A stretch of 33,739 nt of DNA from a virus. The translations under genes were made by a program, and so were the position numbers. Positions 8,052 to 16,606 of the stretch are shown here, one piece after another. The notes under the pieces were generated by a model, which was not told the DNA's origin, did no database searches, and worked only from the letters and a program-made list of their open reading frames with translations. The number at the start of each line of letters is the position of its first letter. The stretch's first letter is position 1. The stretch is from the IMG/VR virus record IMGVR_UViG_3300032163_000067, positions 1-33,739 of that record, one strand, 5' to 3'.

Positions 8052-10142
8052 ATGAGTGATAAAATTGAAATAGATATCCTGATTAATACCTCAGAATCAG
8101 CAGGTTCAGTAAATGAGCTCAAGGCTTCTTTAAAGGATTTGCGTAATGCCGCTGCCGAAGCCGGACAGGGTAGTGAAGATTTCGATAAGTTAAGTAAAGC
8201 TGCTGGTGAAGTTAAAAACAAGATTGATGATGTAAATGCCTCAATTAAATCTCAGTCAGGAGAAGGTATTGAAAAGATAACTGGAAGTTTTGGACTTCTT
8301 GGAGATAAATTGAAGGCTCTTGATTTTAAAGGTGCAGCATCTGCAGCAAAAGGATTCGCTGGAAACATATCTGCTATAGACCTTAAAAGTTTAACTTCTG
8401 GAATTGGAAGCTTTGTATCTTCTCTAGGAACTCTAGGAAAAGCATTGCTTGCTAATCAGTTCATTCTTCTTGCAACAGCAGTTGTTGGATTAATTACAGT
8501 ACTTTCTCAATTACCAGCTTCATTTGCTGAAGGTGAGGATGCAATGAAGGATGCTGCTAAATCCATTGATGAAGTTAGGACATCAATATCAAAATTAAGG
8601 ACAGATTTATATGGTCTTCAATTAGATAACAAAGTATTAAATAAAGAAATAACACAAGGTGCTGCTGATGGTCTTAAAGCCCAAAGAGATGCATTAGAAT
8701 CTATTGGTGAAACTAGAAAAGAACAAGCGGAGAAAGCTAAAAAAATTAATGAAGACTTTGAAAAGGCAAGAGAAGCTGATGGATTCAAAGCTACTAAAAA
8801 CATATTGGATGCTATTGGTGTTGAAACAGATGCTACAGCCGCAAAAAACAAAGCTCTTGCTGATTTAAATAAAGAATATGATTATAAGAGAAGTTTGCTT
8901 CTTAAAATTGAACAGGAAAAAGTTAAGAAAGGTATTATTACAGACCAAAAGGACAAGGAAAAGGCAGCGGCTGAATTAGAAAAACTAGCAAAAGACAAGA
9001 ATACAAAAATTGCCAAAATCAATGATGATTCTCAGAAGAGGGCTGATGCGAAAGCTTTGGCTGACGCTAATGACACAAGAGCTGCGATTGAAAAAGAAAC
9101 TCAATATAGAATAGAATCTTTAAAAGGAACTGACCAAGAAGAAAAAAGAATTGCTATTGAAAGCATTGAAACAAGAAAGAGGCTTGGTACTGCGACTAGA
9201 GAGGAAATAGATGCCCTTGCTGATTATGAAAAAAATGCATTGGACAAAAGCGTTCAAGACCAAAGAGATGCTAATGACCAAAAATTAGCAATAGAAAAGA
9301 CACATACTGATGATAGAATTAATAGTCTTCAACTTAAGTCTGATAAACTTGCTCGTCAACACAAGAATAACGATAAGACAGAAAAGCAAATATTAAAAGA
9401 AAAATATGATGCAGGGCTTATAAGTGAACAAGAATATCAAGATGGAATTGCAAAAATAGATGAGGCTGCTAATAAAAAAAGACTTGAAAATGCTTCTAAA
9501 ATAATAGGTATAGCCAATGATTTAGCACAAGGTGTTAATGGTATTTTTGAAGAAAGTGCTAAACATCAGAAGTATTTGCTCGACCAAGAAGCGCAAGACC
9601 AAAACAATGCACTTAATACTGAATATCAACAAAAAATAGATAATGCAGAAAAGTCAGGACAAGACACTAGTGGAATAGAAGCGGAATATAAGAAACAAAA
9701 ACAAGCTCTTGATATTGCAAATGAAGCTAAGGCAAATGAATTGGCCAAAAAAGCATTCAAGAGAAATAAGGCTTTATCATTAGCTTCAGCTATAACATCA
9801 GGAGCTCAAGCTGTGTTATCATCTTTAGCAACAGGTGGTGGTGTTCCTGCCGGCATTCCTTTAGCAATAGCTGCAGGTGCATTAGCAGCACTTAATATAG
9901 GTAAAATCCTCGCTACAAAATTCGAAGGAGAATCAGGTGCTGCCAATGTTGATGCGCCATCTGCTGGCAGCGGTGGAGGAGGTACTTCAAATAATTTTCA
10001 ACCACCAAGTTTAAATTTATTTAAGAATCAACCAGCCGGAGGCAATGCTAAACCAGAACCAATCAGGGCTTATGTAGTAAGTGAGAATATAACTGATGCA
10101 CAAAATAAGGACGAGTTAATCAAACGTAGGTCTACATACTAA
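8052..10142 (+). CDS. Tail tape measure protein
   Basis: The product has 696 residues. The N-terminal region (IEIDILINTSESAGSVNELK and helices rich in Ala/Lys/Asp) is coiled coil. A hydrophobic stretch lies at about residues 130-158 (LLANQFILLATAVVGLITVL), then a long charged helical middle (about 165-570) rich in Lys/Glu/Asp/Gln. A second hydrophobic stretch follows at about 575-625 (GIPLAIAAGALAALNIGKIL). The end is Gly/Ser-rich. This composition and the two hydrophobic segments are characteristic of tape measure proteins. At roughly 1.5 angstrom per residue it suggests a tail near 100 nm. It is followed by head genes rather than tail-tip genes, which is unusual. Confidence 0.88.
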   Translation: MSDKIEIDILINTSESAGSVNELKASLKDLRNAAAEAGQGSEDFDKLSKAAGEVKNKIDDVNASIKSQSGEGIEKITGSFGLLGDKLKALDFKGAASAAKGFAGNISAIDLKSLTSGIGSFVSSLGTLGKALLANQFILLATAVVGLITVLSQLPASFAEGEDAMKDAAKSIDEVRTSISKLRTDLYGLQLDNKVLNKEITQGAADGLKAQRDALESIGETRKEQAEKAKKINEDFEKAREADGFKATKNILDAIGVETDATAAKNKALADLNKEYDYKRSLLLKIEQEKVKKGIITDQKDKEKAAAELEKLAKDKNTKIAKINDDSQKRADAKALADANDTRAAIEKETQYRIESLKGTDQEEKRIAIESIETRKRLGTATREEIDALADYEKNALDKSVQDQRDANDQKLAIEKTHTDDRINSLQLKSDKLARQHKNNDKTEKQILKEKYDAGLISEQEYQDGIAKIDEAANKKRLENASKIIGIANDLAQGVNGIFEESAKHQKYLLDQEAQDQNNALNTEYQQKIDNAEKSGQDTSGIEAEYKKQKQALDIANEAKANELAKKAFKRNKALSLASAITSGAQAVLSSLATGGGVPAGIPLAIAAGALAALNIGKILATKFEGESGAANVDAPSAGSGGGGTSNNFQPPSLNLFKNQPAGGNAKPEPIRAYVVSENITDAQNKDELIKRRSTY

Positions 10143-10165
10143 TTTTCAAAAAGAGGATTTAAACT

Positions 10166-10181
10166 GACATTTATAACAAAC
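10166..10181 (+). promoter_or_regulatory. GACATTTATAACAAAC late leader/promoter motif before the prohead protease gene
   Basis: GACATTTATAACAAAC lies 7 nt before ATG 10189. Its ATTTATAACAAACAA portion is repeated exactly in front of the portal gene (14115-14129). A shared 15-mer at two separate late-gene starts suggests a common regulatory element, possibly read by the phage sigma-like protein at 23922. Confidence 0.5.
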
Positions 10182-10188
10182 AAGAAGA

Positions 10189-11025
10189 ATGAAGAAGACA
10201 AGCAAAACAGAAAAGAAGCTTCCAATAATCTATCTTACTATAGATGAGTCTATTGACCCTAATGCTCCAAAGGAAAATGGAGGCGATGGTGTATCTCGCA
10301 TATCTCTTGTAAGGTCACCTGCTATTGAATCAGATTTTATGACTTTTTCAACCGATGGCAAATATTTGCTTAAATTCAAAACAACGGATAAATCTAAGCA
10401 GATAATTACCGGAGCCGTTTTGATTCCGGATAAAGAAATATATCGTTCGGATGAAAAAATGGGAGAGTTTTATGCTGTATTTGATAGTCATACTATTGAG
10501 AAGGTGGTTGAAAAATATATGCGTTCCAAAAAAACAGATAGTGTAAATCTTGAGCATAGCACTCCAATAGAAGAAGGTGTTTATGTAATGGAATCTTGGA
10601 TTGTTGCTGATGAAAAAAATGATAAAGCCAATTCTCTTGGATTTTCTGATGTGAAAAAAGGAAGTTGGTATATTTCTATGAAAATTGATAATCAGGAAGT
10701 ATGGAATAATTTTGTATCTACTGGAAAGGTTAGGGGATTTTCTTTAGAAGGAATTTTTAATCTTGTTCGTCCAAAAGATATGCCTACTCAAATGGCTAAA
10801 CAAACTTGTCTTAGTGAGCGCCAACTTAATAGATGTAAGCTCAAGAAAGTATTGTTAATGGACTTCATAAATAAAAACGTCACTAAAAAAAGTAAGGTTA
10901 AATGGGAAAAATATTCCGGAACCTGTAAATGCCGTTCTTGTTTAGAGCTTATGGCTCTTGGTAAGTTACCATTTTCTTGTCTTCCGGAAAATATGCAGAA
11001 GGAAGTGTGGGTGGAGGCGGTTTAA
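10189..11025 (+). CDS. XkdF-like prohead protease
   Basis: The product has 278 residues. The core (about 70-192) matches the XkdF-type phage serine protease pattern: ITGAVLIPDKEIYR, then NLEHSTPIEEGVYVMESWIV with candidate catalytic His123, then VRGFSLEGIF with candidate catalytic Ser185. Proteases of this family process scaffold and capsid during head maturation, and the next two head genes are scaffold-like and major capsid. The C-terminal 75 residues carry a cluster of Cys (CKCRSC plus further Cys), which may bind metal and is not part of the protease core. Its 3' end overlaps the opposite-strand NUMOD4 ORF by 4 bp. Confidence 0.82.
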   Translation: MKKTSKTEKKLPIIYLTIDESIDPNAPKENGGDGVSRISLVRSPAIESDFMTFSTDGKYLLKFKTTDKSKQIITGAVLIPDKEIYRSDEKMGEFYAVFDSHTIEKVVEKYMRSKKTDSVNLEHSTPIEEGVYVMESWIVADEKNDKANSLGFSDVKKGSWYISMKIDNQEVWNNFVSTGKVRGFSLEGIFNLVRPKDMPTQMAKQTCLSERQLNRCKLKKVLLMDFINKNVTKKSKVKWEKYSGTCKCRSCLELMALGKLPFSCLPENMQKEVWVEAV

Positions 11026-11243
11026 ATATGCTTCCAGGTTTTGCGATTAACAATACACATTATAGCATATTGACTTATATTATATTCTATTGCTAATTGT
11101 CTTTGGGTATATTTTTTTGTAGAATATCTTATGGCACCTTTTCCTGCAATCCATTCTTTAGTCAAGGATTTTACTCTTCCTTGATTTGAGACCTCATATA
11201 AACCTTCGTAACCTTCAATTTCCTTCCAAATTTCGCCTTCCAT
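11022..11243 (-). CDS. Miniature NUMOD4-HTH protein, remnant of an HNH homing endonuclease
   Basis: The product has 73 residues. Residues 4-27 (WKEIEGYEGLYEVSNQGRVK) form a textbook NUMOD4 motif, the N-terminal DNA-binding piece of many HNH homing endonucleases. Residues 46-73 (YTQRQLAIEYNISQYAIMCI, then NRKTWKHI) form the C-terminal helix-turn-helix usual in the same enzymes. The whole catalytic HNH segment between them is missing, so nuclease activity is not expected. It lies on the opposite strand between protease and scaffold genes and probably marks an old homing insertion. It is either decayed by internal deletion or kept as a small DNA-binding protein. Confidence 0.7.
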   Translation of the reverse strand: MEGEIWKEIEGYEGLYEVSNQGRVKSLTKEWIAGKGAIRYSTKKYTQRQLAIEYNISQYAIMCIVNRKTWKHI

Positions 11244-11283
11244 AGATTTTTTTATGTTAATGGTAGATTTTTACAAATATATA

Positions 11284-11296
11284 GCATTTATTGAAG
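11284..11296 (+). promoter_or_regulatory. GCATTTATTGAAG leader motif before the scaffold gene
   Basis: GCATTTATTGAAG ends directly at ATG 11297. The 13-mer CATTTATTGAAGA is shared exactly with the leader upstream of the giant fibre gene (29966-29978). It is a member of the late leader set. Confidence 0.4.
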
Positions 11297-11980
11297 ATGG
11301 CAAGCAAAACATTCACAAAATTACAAAATGCGGTACTTGAGGTCCTTGACCTTAAAGAGTTCATTTTCGCAGAGGTTCGTTTAGCAGAAGATGGCGGGAA
11401 ATATTTCAAAGTTAATGGTAACGAATTTGCTGTTGGAGCCGAAGCTTTTATTAGAGATGGCTCTGGGGCAGGAGAAGAAATAGCTGCAGACGGTTCTTAC
11501 AAAGTAGAAACCGGAGAGGTTTATGAAGTCAAAGCTGGAAAAATAACAAAAGAAATTAAAGGTGTACCGTCAGATAATGGCGCCAAAATCCCAGATTCAA
11601 AAAAACAAGCATCAATGTCAACAGAAAAAGTAGAAATCAAAGCGGAAGATATTCTTCCAACAGACCTTGCAGCTCCAGCAGCTGACGCAAATGCACCGGC
11701 TCCGGCTGATGCAAAAGCACCTGCAGATGATGCGGCAAAAGAAGAAGCTTTGGATAAAGCAATGGTTGCAGATATGATAATGAAAGCTCTAGAACCTATT
11801 CTTGCAAAGATTGCAGAATTAGAAGGCGGAGCACAAGCAATGAGCAAAGACGTACAAAAGTTTGCGGCAGCTCCTGCAGCAACACCAGTAAAGAAAACAG
11901 AAGCAGGAACTAGTACTTTGAGTGCAACCGAAAAGCGTCACAGCAAATTGGAAGAACTATCAGCTTTCTTGAGAAAATAA
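11297..11980 (+). CDS. Scaffold-like head assembly protein
   Basis: The start is taken at ATG 11297 (MASKTFTK), giving 227 residues; an in-frame TTG 6 nt upstream is not needed. The N-terminal third is beta-rich (ADGSYKVETGEVYEVKAGKI is a pattern I associate with scaffold-type proteins upstream of capsid genes). A long Ala/Pro/Asp low-complexity linker follows, then a helix (VADMIMKALEPILAKIAELE) and a basic C-terminal helix (KRHSKLEELSAFLRK). Acidic/Ala-rich composition with a basic C-terminal helix, between protease and major capsid, fits a scaffold that is proteolysed during head maturation. Homology is not proven. Confidence 0.65.
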   Translation: MASKTFTKLQNAVLEVLDLKEFIFAEVRLAEDGGKYFKVNGNEFAVGAEAFIRDGSGAGEEIAADGSYKVETGEVYEVKAGKITKEIKGVPSDNGAKIPDSKKQASMSTEKVEIKAEDILPTDLAAPAADANAPAPADAKAPADDAAKEEALDKAMVADMIMKALEPILAKIAELEGGAQAMSKDVQKFAAAPAATPVKKTEAGTSTLSATEKRHSKLEELSAFLRK

Positions 11981-12018
11981 AAACAGAATCAAAATAAACA
12001 AATAAAAACAAACGACAC

Positions 12019-12978
12019 ATGGCACTCGCATTCGGTAACTTATCAACCTACACAGACCAGATTTCTGGCGAATTAGTTCGTAAAGCCGTTCTTAAAGGAC
12101 GCTTCACTTCACTTGTAAGAGTTGAACCAGGAATTAAATCTGCAAAGAATATCAATATACTTGATTCTACTCTTTATGCAGTAGCAGGTGCCTGCGGATT
12201 CACCTCAAGCGGGTCCACAAATTTAAGTGCAGTTACTTTAACTGTATGCGATTTGAAAGTAAATGAATCTATATGTCCTCGTTCACTTGAGGCTTACTGG
12301 ACTCAAACTCTTTTGAAACCAGGACAATATCCTACAGATATGGGCTTCGAAGCTTTTTATGCAGAAGAAAAAGCAGCCAAGCTCGGCGCATTAATTGAAG
12401 ATATCGCAATCCGCGGTAACACTTCAACTGGTTCTGGAAACCTTAGCCTTTGCTCTGGTATCCTTCAGCAAGTTGACGTAACTTCAGTATCTGCTTCTAC
12501 AATCAATTTGTTTAATCAAGCTGCTGGTACAACTACTGCTTGGACAATAGCAAACTCAGTTGCAATGATTGATGCTACTATAGCATTGCTTCCTGCAGAT
12601 GTACAAGACCAAGACGATTTGACTCTCTTTGTTTCTTATGCAACATACAGAACAATCCTTCAAGGTTACAGAAACGCTGGTTACACAGTGACCACTGTAT
12701 CTGACGGACAAATCCCAGGTGCAAGCCTAGATAACGGTGTAATTCACCCAGGTTCTATCAACGTAAGAGTTGTTCCTATCAGAGGCCTTTCTGCATCGGC
12801 AACAAATGCAAGGTTCTTCTTGACACCTGCAAGCAACATCGCTTTCGGAACAGATTTACTTGATGACGCAGAAAAGTTCAGAATTTGGTACTCACAGGAC
12901 AATGATGAGGTAAGATTTTTGTCAGCATGGTCGCAAGGAGTTGTGCTTTTATTTCCTGAATACTTTGTACGAGGATAA
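12019..12978 (+). CDS. Major capsid protein, HK97-fold candidate
   Basis: The product has 319 residues with no low-complexity region. It starts MALAFGNLSTYTDQISGELV and contains an E-loop/P-domain-like middle (AEEKAAKLGALIEDIAIRGN; DDLTLFVSYATYRTILQGYR) and a C-terminal A-domain-like part (KFRIWYSQDNDEVRFLSAWS). It follows protease and scaffold genes and is followed by a strong terminator, as expected for the most highly expressed structural gene. Codon use is also richer in C-ending codons than in the fibre genes. The call is based on order, length and motif style; a structural prediction would confirm the HK97 fold. Confidence 0.8.
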   Translation: MALAFGNLSTYTDQISGELVRKAVLKGRFTSLVRVEPGIKSAKNINILDSTLYAVAGACGFTSSGSTNLSAVTLTVCDLKVNESICPRSLEAYWTQTLLKPGQYPTDMGFEAFYAEEKAAKLGALIEDIAIRGNTSTGSGNLSLCSGILQQVDVTSVSASTINLFNQAAGTTTAWTIANSVAMIDATIALLPADVQDQDDLTLFVSYATYRTILQGYRNAGYTVTTVSDGQIPGASLDNGVIHPGSINVRVVPIRGLSASATNARFFLTPASNIAFGTDLLDDAEKFRIWYSQDNDEVRFLSAWSQGVVLLFPEYFVRG

Positions 12979-13004
12979 TTGATAATAATAATGATAAACA
13001 AAAG

Positions 13005-13036
13005 CCCTCTCTGAAAAAAAGAGGGGGTTTTTTTTT
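13005..13036 (+). terminator. Intrinsic terminator after the major capsid gene
   Basis: The stem CCCTCT (13005-13010) pairs with AGAGGG (13020-13025), with a 9-nt A-rich loop, followed by nine consecutive T (13028-13036). It lies 27 nt after the capsid stop and 40 nt before the next gene. Confidence 0.85.
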
Positions 13037-13075
13037 GAAGATAATAAAAACGAATTAAAATAAAAAACAAAAACA

Positions 13076-13585
13076 ATGGCTTGTACAATCACCAGTAATT
13101 TTACGCTCGGATGTAATGACGGAGTAGGCGGAATAGATAAAGTTTATATCGCAAACTACTCGGCTTCTACTACTTATACTGTTTCTGCAGATAATACTAT
13201 AACCGGTATTACTTCGGGCGGCACTTTCTATTCACATGAGATGCCTAAGGAGGCATCGTCGTTTGTTGAAAACTCAACAACTTCAGGAGAATTCGGAGCA
13301 AACTCAACTGAGCAATTACTTACACTTCGCTTCAATAAGAACTCTGCAGACATTAGGAACAGGGTCCTTCTTTTGATGCAGGGACGTACTAGGGTGATTG
13401 TGAAATACGTTTCCGGAAAATACTTCTTGATGGGTAAGTCCTTTGGAGTTGATGCCACAACTGGCACCGGCACTTCAGGAAAAGCATTCACTGAAGGAAA
13501 TGGATGGGTGGTGGTTTTGCGTAGTACAGAGATAGCGCCTGCAGACGAGATGTCTAGCGGAGTAGTAGCTTCTATATCAGTCTAA
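13076..13585 (+). CDS. Probable major tail (tube) protein
   Basis: The product has 169 residues. It starts with ACTITSNFTLGCNDGVGGID, then KVYIANYSAS, ASSFVENSTTSGEFGANSTE, RVLLLMQGRTRVIVKYVSGK, and ends with WVVVLRSTEIAPADEMSSGV. The alternating beta-strand pattern, the size and the position in a separate transcription unit right after the capsid gene fit a tail tube protein of Bacteroidetes phages. It is bracketed by two strong terminators, so it may be expressed separately at high level. The alternative is a capsid decoration protein. Confidence 0.6.
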   Translation: MACTITSNFTLGCNDGVGGIDKVYIANYSASTTYTVSADNTITGITSGGTFYSHEMPKEASSFVENSTTSGEFGANSTEQLLTLRFNKNSADIRNRVLLLMQGRTRVIVKYVSGKYFLMGKSFGVDATTGTGTSGKAFTEGNGWVVVLRSTEIAPADEMSSGVVASISV

Positions 13586-13605
13586 GGTTAATTAAAATAC
13601 AATAC

Positions 13606-13650
13606 AAAGCCGGTTGCTGGGCTCTAATCCGGTACCCGGCTTTTGTTTTT
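13606..13650 (+). terminator. Intrinsic terminator after the tail tube candidate
   Basis: AAAGCCGG (13606-13613) pairs perfectly with CCGGCTTT (13636-13643) around a 22-nt loop, followed by a T-rich run to 13650. The A-rich 5' flank lets it work weakly in the other direction too. Confidence 0.8.
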
Positions 13651-13672
13651 AATAAAAAGAAAAAAGAAAATA

Positions 13673-14089
13673 ATGTGGTATATTCAAAAAAATAGTACTC
13701 AGGATTTAATATTTACTTGTACAGAGTTGTCCTCATTAAGCAATCCTTATTTTCTTTGTATAATAAAAAATAGAGAAACTAAGAATGAAATAAATTTCGT
13801 AATAACAAACCAAAGTACAGCTGTAACTCGCTATGATAAATTGGTGCTGATTGAATCAGGAATAACCTCACAAAACCTTACTGCCACTACTCCTTGTGTT
13901 AATCTTTCTCCTGGTGGTTTTTGGGATTATAGAATATACGAGCAATCATCCGCAACAAACCTTGCACTATCAGGCGTTACCGGAGGAGTATTAGAATACG
14001 GTATAGCATTAGTAAGTGGTTATACGCAGACATCCAACTATTTCTTCAGTGCGGGTAGCATCAATAACCACATTTTTCTTAAGACTTAA
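13673..14089 (+). CDS. Unknown virion-associated protein, 138 aa
   Basis: The start is taken at ATG 13673 (MWYIQKNSTQDLIFTC), not at an in-frame codon 30 nt upstream that would lie on the terminator's T-run. The sequence is beta-rich: NPYFLCIIKNRETKNEINFV, YDKLVLIESG, GFWDYRIYEQSSATNL, GVLEYGIALVSG. This order resembles a small beta-sandwich domain. The gene sits between tail tube and portal genes, so a neck, decoration or tail role is likely. I do not recognise a named family. Confidence 0.5.
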   Translation: MWYIQKNSTQDLIFTCTELSSLSNPYFLCIIKNRETKNEINFVITNQSTAVTRYDKLVLIESGITSQNLTATTPCVNLSPGGFWDYRIYEQSSATNLALSGVTGGVLEYGIALVSGYTQTSNYFFSAGSINNHIFLKT

Positions 14090-14110
14090 TTTTGAGAACA
14101 TAAACTTATA

Positions 14111-14129
14111 GCATATTTATAACAAACAA
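14111..14129 (+). promoter_or_regulatory. GCATATTTATAACAAACAA late leader/promoter motif before the portal gene
   Basis: This 19-mer lies 4 nt before ATG 14134 and shares ATTTATAACAAACAA with the leader of the protease gene at 10170. It is one of the best-matching pairs in the late leader set. Confidence 0.5.
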
Positions 14130-14133
14130 TAAA

Positions 14134-15507
14134 ATGGAGTCAAAATTCGAAGTAAGCAAAAACGATAAGCCTGAACAAAAAACAGCAAAGTTCGGTATGA
14201 ACTTTATGTCTTTAAGCAGGCATACCAAACCAATTTATGTAGAAGGTTATAACCAAAATCATCCTTGGATGAAGTGGGGTGATGATAACCTTTTGCCAAA
14301 TTATTATGTAGACATATACCGCAATAGCCCGACTAATGGACAGGCCATCAATGCCAAATCTCGCTTTACTGCCGGTCAAGGTTTTGTTTTAGGAGATGAG
14401 CCGTTCTTGAACTATATTAATGAGGATGATGAAAATGCAAACGACATTCTAACTAAAGTAGCTCTGGACCTTAATCTATTAAGTAGTTTTGCTCTGAATA
14501 TTATCTGGAGCAATGATAGAAAAAAAATAGCAAGCATTTCACACATAGATATCTCTCTTCTTAGAAGCGGAAAGTGTGATATAAAAGGTAAAATTAATTC
14601 ATATTGGTTTTCTAACGACTGGTCTCTTATGGGTCAAAGAAAGCCACAAAATAAACCTGTTGAAATAAAATGTTTTAATGCAACAGACAGAACTGAAGCT
14701 AATCAAATTCTTGTTTTTAAAAAACAACGACCAGGTTGTTTATATTATACTTGGCCCGAGTATGAAGGAGGTGTAGATTCAATAGAGGAAGAAATTGAAT
14801 GTATCAACTTTCATCTTATGAATGTAAAAAACGGATTCAGTCCAAGTTTTTCAATCAACTTCAATAATGTACCTGCTCCGGAAGAGATGGATGCTATCTA
14901 TAGAGATTTTCAAAAGAAATATAAAGGTACAGATAATGTTGGAAAAGTAGTAATGACCTTCAGTGAGCCAGGTAATGCTCCACAGATTACGCCATTGCAG
15001 TCAAATGATAGCGACAAGAAATATGAGAAGCAGCAAGAAAACGCAAGACAAAACATTCTCATCTCGCATAGTATTACTTCGCCTATGATGTTCGGCATAC
15101 TTCAACCCGGGCAATTGGGCGGCCGAAAAGAAATGGTAGAAGCGTTTGAGATATTTCAGAATGTGGTTATTAGTGAACAACAGAAAATTCTAGAGAGACA
15201 TTTCAACAAGCTGTTTAAATTAGCTGGTATAGTAGAATTTAAGGAAATAATACCATTTAAAATTATTAATCCTATCGACCTTTCCATCACTGAAAATAAG
15301 CTATTGGAAGTACTTTCTAGGGATGAGGTCAGAAATATGCTTGGACTTAAAAATGAAGTTCCTGATTCCAATGTTCAAAATCCACTAGATGAAATTGCTG
15401 CACCTATTGAAGATGTCATACCATCAACAGAGGCACCAGTTCAAAGTTCTAAAGAGGTTCCTGTAAGTGAATTGAAACGAATGATTGTAAAACAACTTAA
15501 CTCTTAA
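14134..15507 (+). CDS. Portal protein
   Basis: The product has 457 residues, a normal portal length. Diagnostic pieces are HPWMKWGDDNLLPNYYVDIY near the N-terminus, NSPTNGQAINAKSRFTAGQG (membrane-distal wing), a long middle with SWSNDWSL-like strands, the stem helix region VPAPEEMDAIYRDFQKKYKG, and SHSITSPMMFGILQPGQLGG before a long crown helix (EAFEIFQNVVISEQQKILER). It would form the dodecameric DNA channel at the capsid vertex. The gene is 5 nt upstream of the connector gene. Here the portal follows rather than precedes protease and capsid genes. Confidence 0.85.
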   Translation: MESKFEVSKNDKPEQKTAKFGMNFMSLSRHTKPIYVEGYNQNHPWMKWGDDNLLPNYYVDIYRNSPTNGQAINAKSRFTAGQGFVLGDEPFLNYINEDDENANDILTKVALDLNLLSSFALNIIWSNDRKKIASISHIDISLLRSGKCDIKGKINSYWFSNDWSLMGQRKPQNKPVEIKCFNATDRTEANQILVFKKQRPGCLYYTWPEYEGGVDSIEEEIECINFHLMNVKNGFSPSFSINFNNVPAPEEMDAIYRDFQKKYKGTDNVGKVVMTFSEPGNAPQITPLQSNDSDKKYEKQQENARQNILISHSITSPMMFGILQPGQLGGRKEMVEAFEIFQNVVISEQQKILERHFNKLFKLAGIVEFKEIIPFKIINPIDLSITENKLLEVLSRDEVRNMLGLKNEVPDSNVQNPLDEIAAPIEDVIPSTEAPVQSSKEVPVSELKRMIVKQLNS

Positions 15508-15512
15508 TACTG

Positions 15513-16097
15513 ATGGCAACTATTTTATTGACAGAAACATTTTTTAAGGAACAACTACCGGTAAATCTCAATGTAGATTTCCAGTCAGTATTAAGTGGCA
15601 TTCTTGTGGCACAGACCCGTTATATAGAAGATGCCTTAGGAACAAACCTATATACCACAATACTTAATAATGTTACCGCAAATACATTGAGTGGCAATTA
15701 TTTATTTCTGACAACTGAATATATTCAACCTGTAGTGCTTTGGGCTGGGTTATATGAGAGTCTGCCGTTTATGCAGTTCAAAATAACCAATCAAGGGATA
15801 ATTACTAGGGTAAGTGAGAATGGAACGCCGGCCACAAATGACCAGTTTAAGTTCTTGAGAGAGACCATTAAGAATAATGCCGAACAATATCAGCAACGAT
15901 TGGTTAAATATCTAATGGCAGCAGCATCTAATTTAGGTAATCTTTTTCCGGAATATAATCAAGGAAACAATGCAGTAAATACTATTCATCCAAGGCGTCG
16001 TCATATATATACTAATGGCATATATTTAGGCAATGGAGGCATTGATGATTGTTTATGGGGATTAGACTTACCTGAGAATCAACATCCAATAATGTAA
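15513..16097 (+). CDS. Head-tail connector, DUF6712-like
   Basis: The product has 194 residues. The helical N-terminus (LTETFFKEQLPVNLNVDFQS; VAQTRYIEDALGTNLYTTIL), then YIQPVVLWAGLYESLPFMQF and NQGIITRVSENGTPAT, then a C-terminal helix (NNAEQYQQRLVKYLMAA) match the layout of the Bacteroidetes phage connector family known as DUF6712. Proteins of this type sit beneath the portal. The gene starts 5 nt after the portal stop, which supports this role. The end (HPRRRHIYTNGIYLGNGG) is basic and Gly-rich. Confidence 0.65.
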   Translation: MATILLTETFFKEQLPVNLNVDFQSVLSGILVAQTRYIEDALGTNLYTTILNNVTANTLSGNYLFLTTEYIQPVVLWAGLYESLPFMQFKITNQGIITRVSENGTPATNDQFKFLRETIKNNAEQYQQRLVKYLMAAASNLGNLFPEYNQGNNAVNTIHPRRRHIYTNGIYLGNGGIDDCLWGLDLPENQHPIM

Positions 16098-16105
16098 TTA
16101 ATAAT

Positions 16106-16606
16106 ATGAAAAATAATAATACGAACTTTAAACAAAATGGGAAACTATCTAGTTCTCCTATTTTAGGATTTTACTCATTGAGTGACTTTGTAAACACATT
16201 TTTCTGTCCAGCAAGTGGAAAAGTAATAACTATAACCAGTATTCTCGGAGGTATATCTTCTATGATAACAGGTTATTTATATTACGACGCCGGCGCTATA
16301 TTCTTCTTGTTGGGACTTCTCGCAGTAGATGGTGTTACCGGAGTAGTTAATGCAATCAAATCTAAAACTTTCTCTTCTACTCGTATGCCAAGGATTTTAC
16401 TTACTATGGTATCAATGTTCATAGTACTTTCTTTGGCAACCAATATGGCAAAGTATTCTCCTGAACTCAATTTCATTCCAGGCGTTTGCTACACTTCATT
16501 CTCTGTAATTACAGCAGTAAGTATATTAGAGAACTTAAAAGCACTTGGTATTGTTTCACAAGGCATTCTGGATTTATTCAAGAGTAAGAGCGAGGCGAAT
16601 AAGTAA
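16106..16606 (+). CDS. Phage holin (TcdE/Cph1-like)
   Basis: The product has 166 residues with about four hydrophobic segments (near residues 38-58, 62-82, 93-114 and 122-142). LAVDGVTGVVNAIKSKTFSS is the D-x-x-T-G-V-x-x-A-x-x-x-K motif typical of the holin family that includes phage Cph1 and TcdE, and ILENLKALGI near the end is also typical. Holins time lysis by permeabilising the inner membrane. It is the last gene of the late block and converges on the leftward operon 50 nt downstream. No endolysin gene is recognisable beside it or elsewhere. Confidence 0.78.
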   Translation: MKNNNTNFKQNGKLSSSPILGFYSLSDFVNTFFCPASGKVITITSILGGISSMITGYLYYDAGAIFFLLGLLAVDGVTGVVNAIKSKTFSSTRMPRILLTMVSMFIVLSLATNMAKYSPELNFIPGVCYTSFSVITAVSILENLKALGIVSQGILDLFKSKSEANK

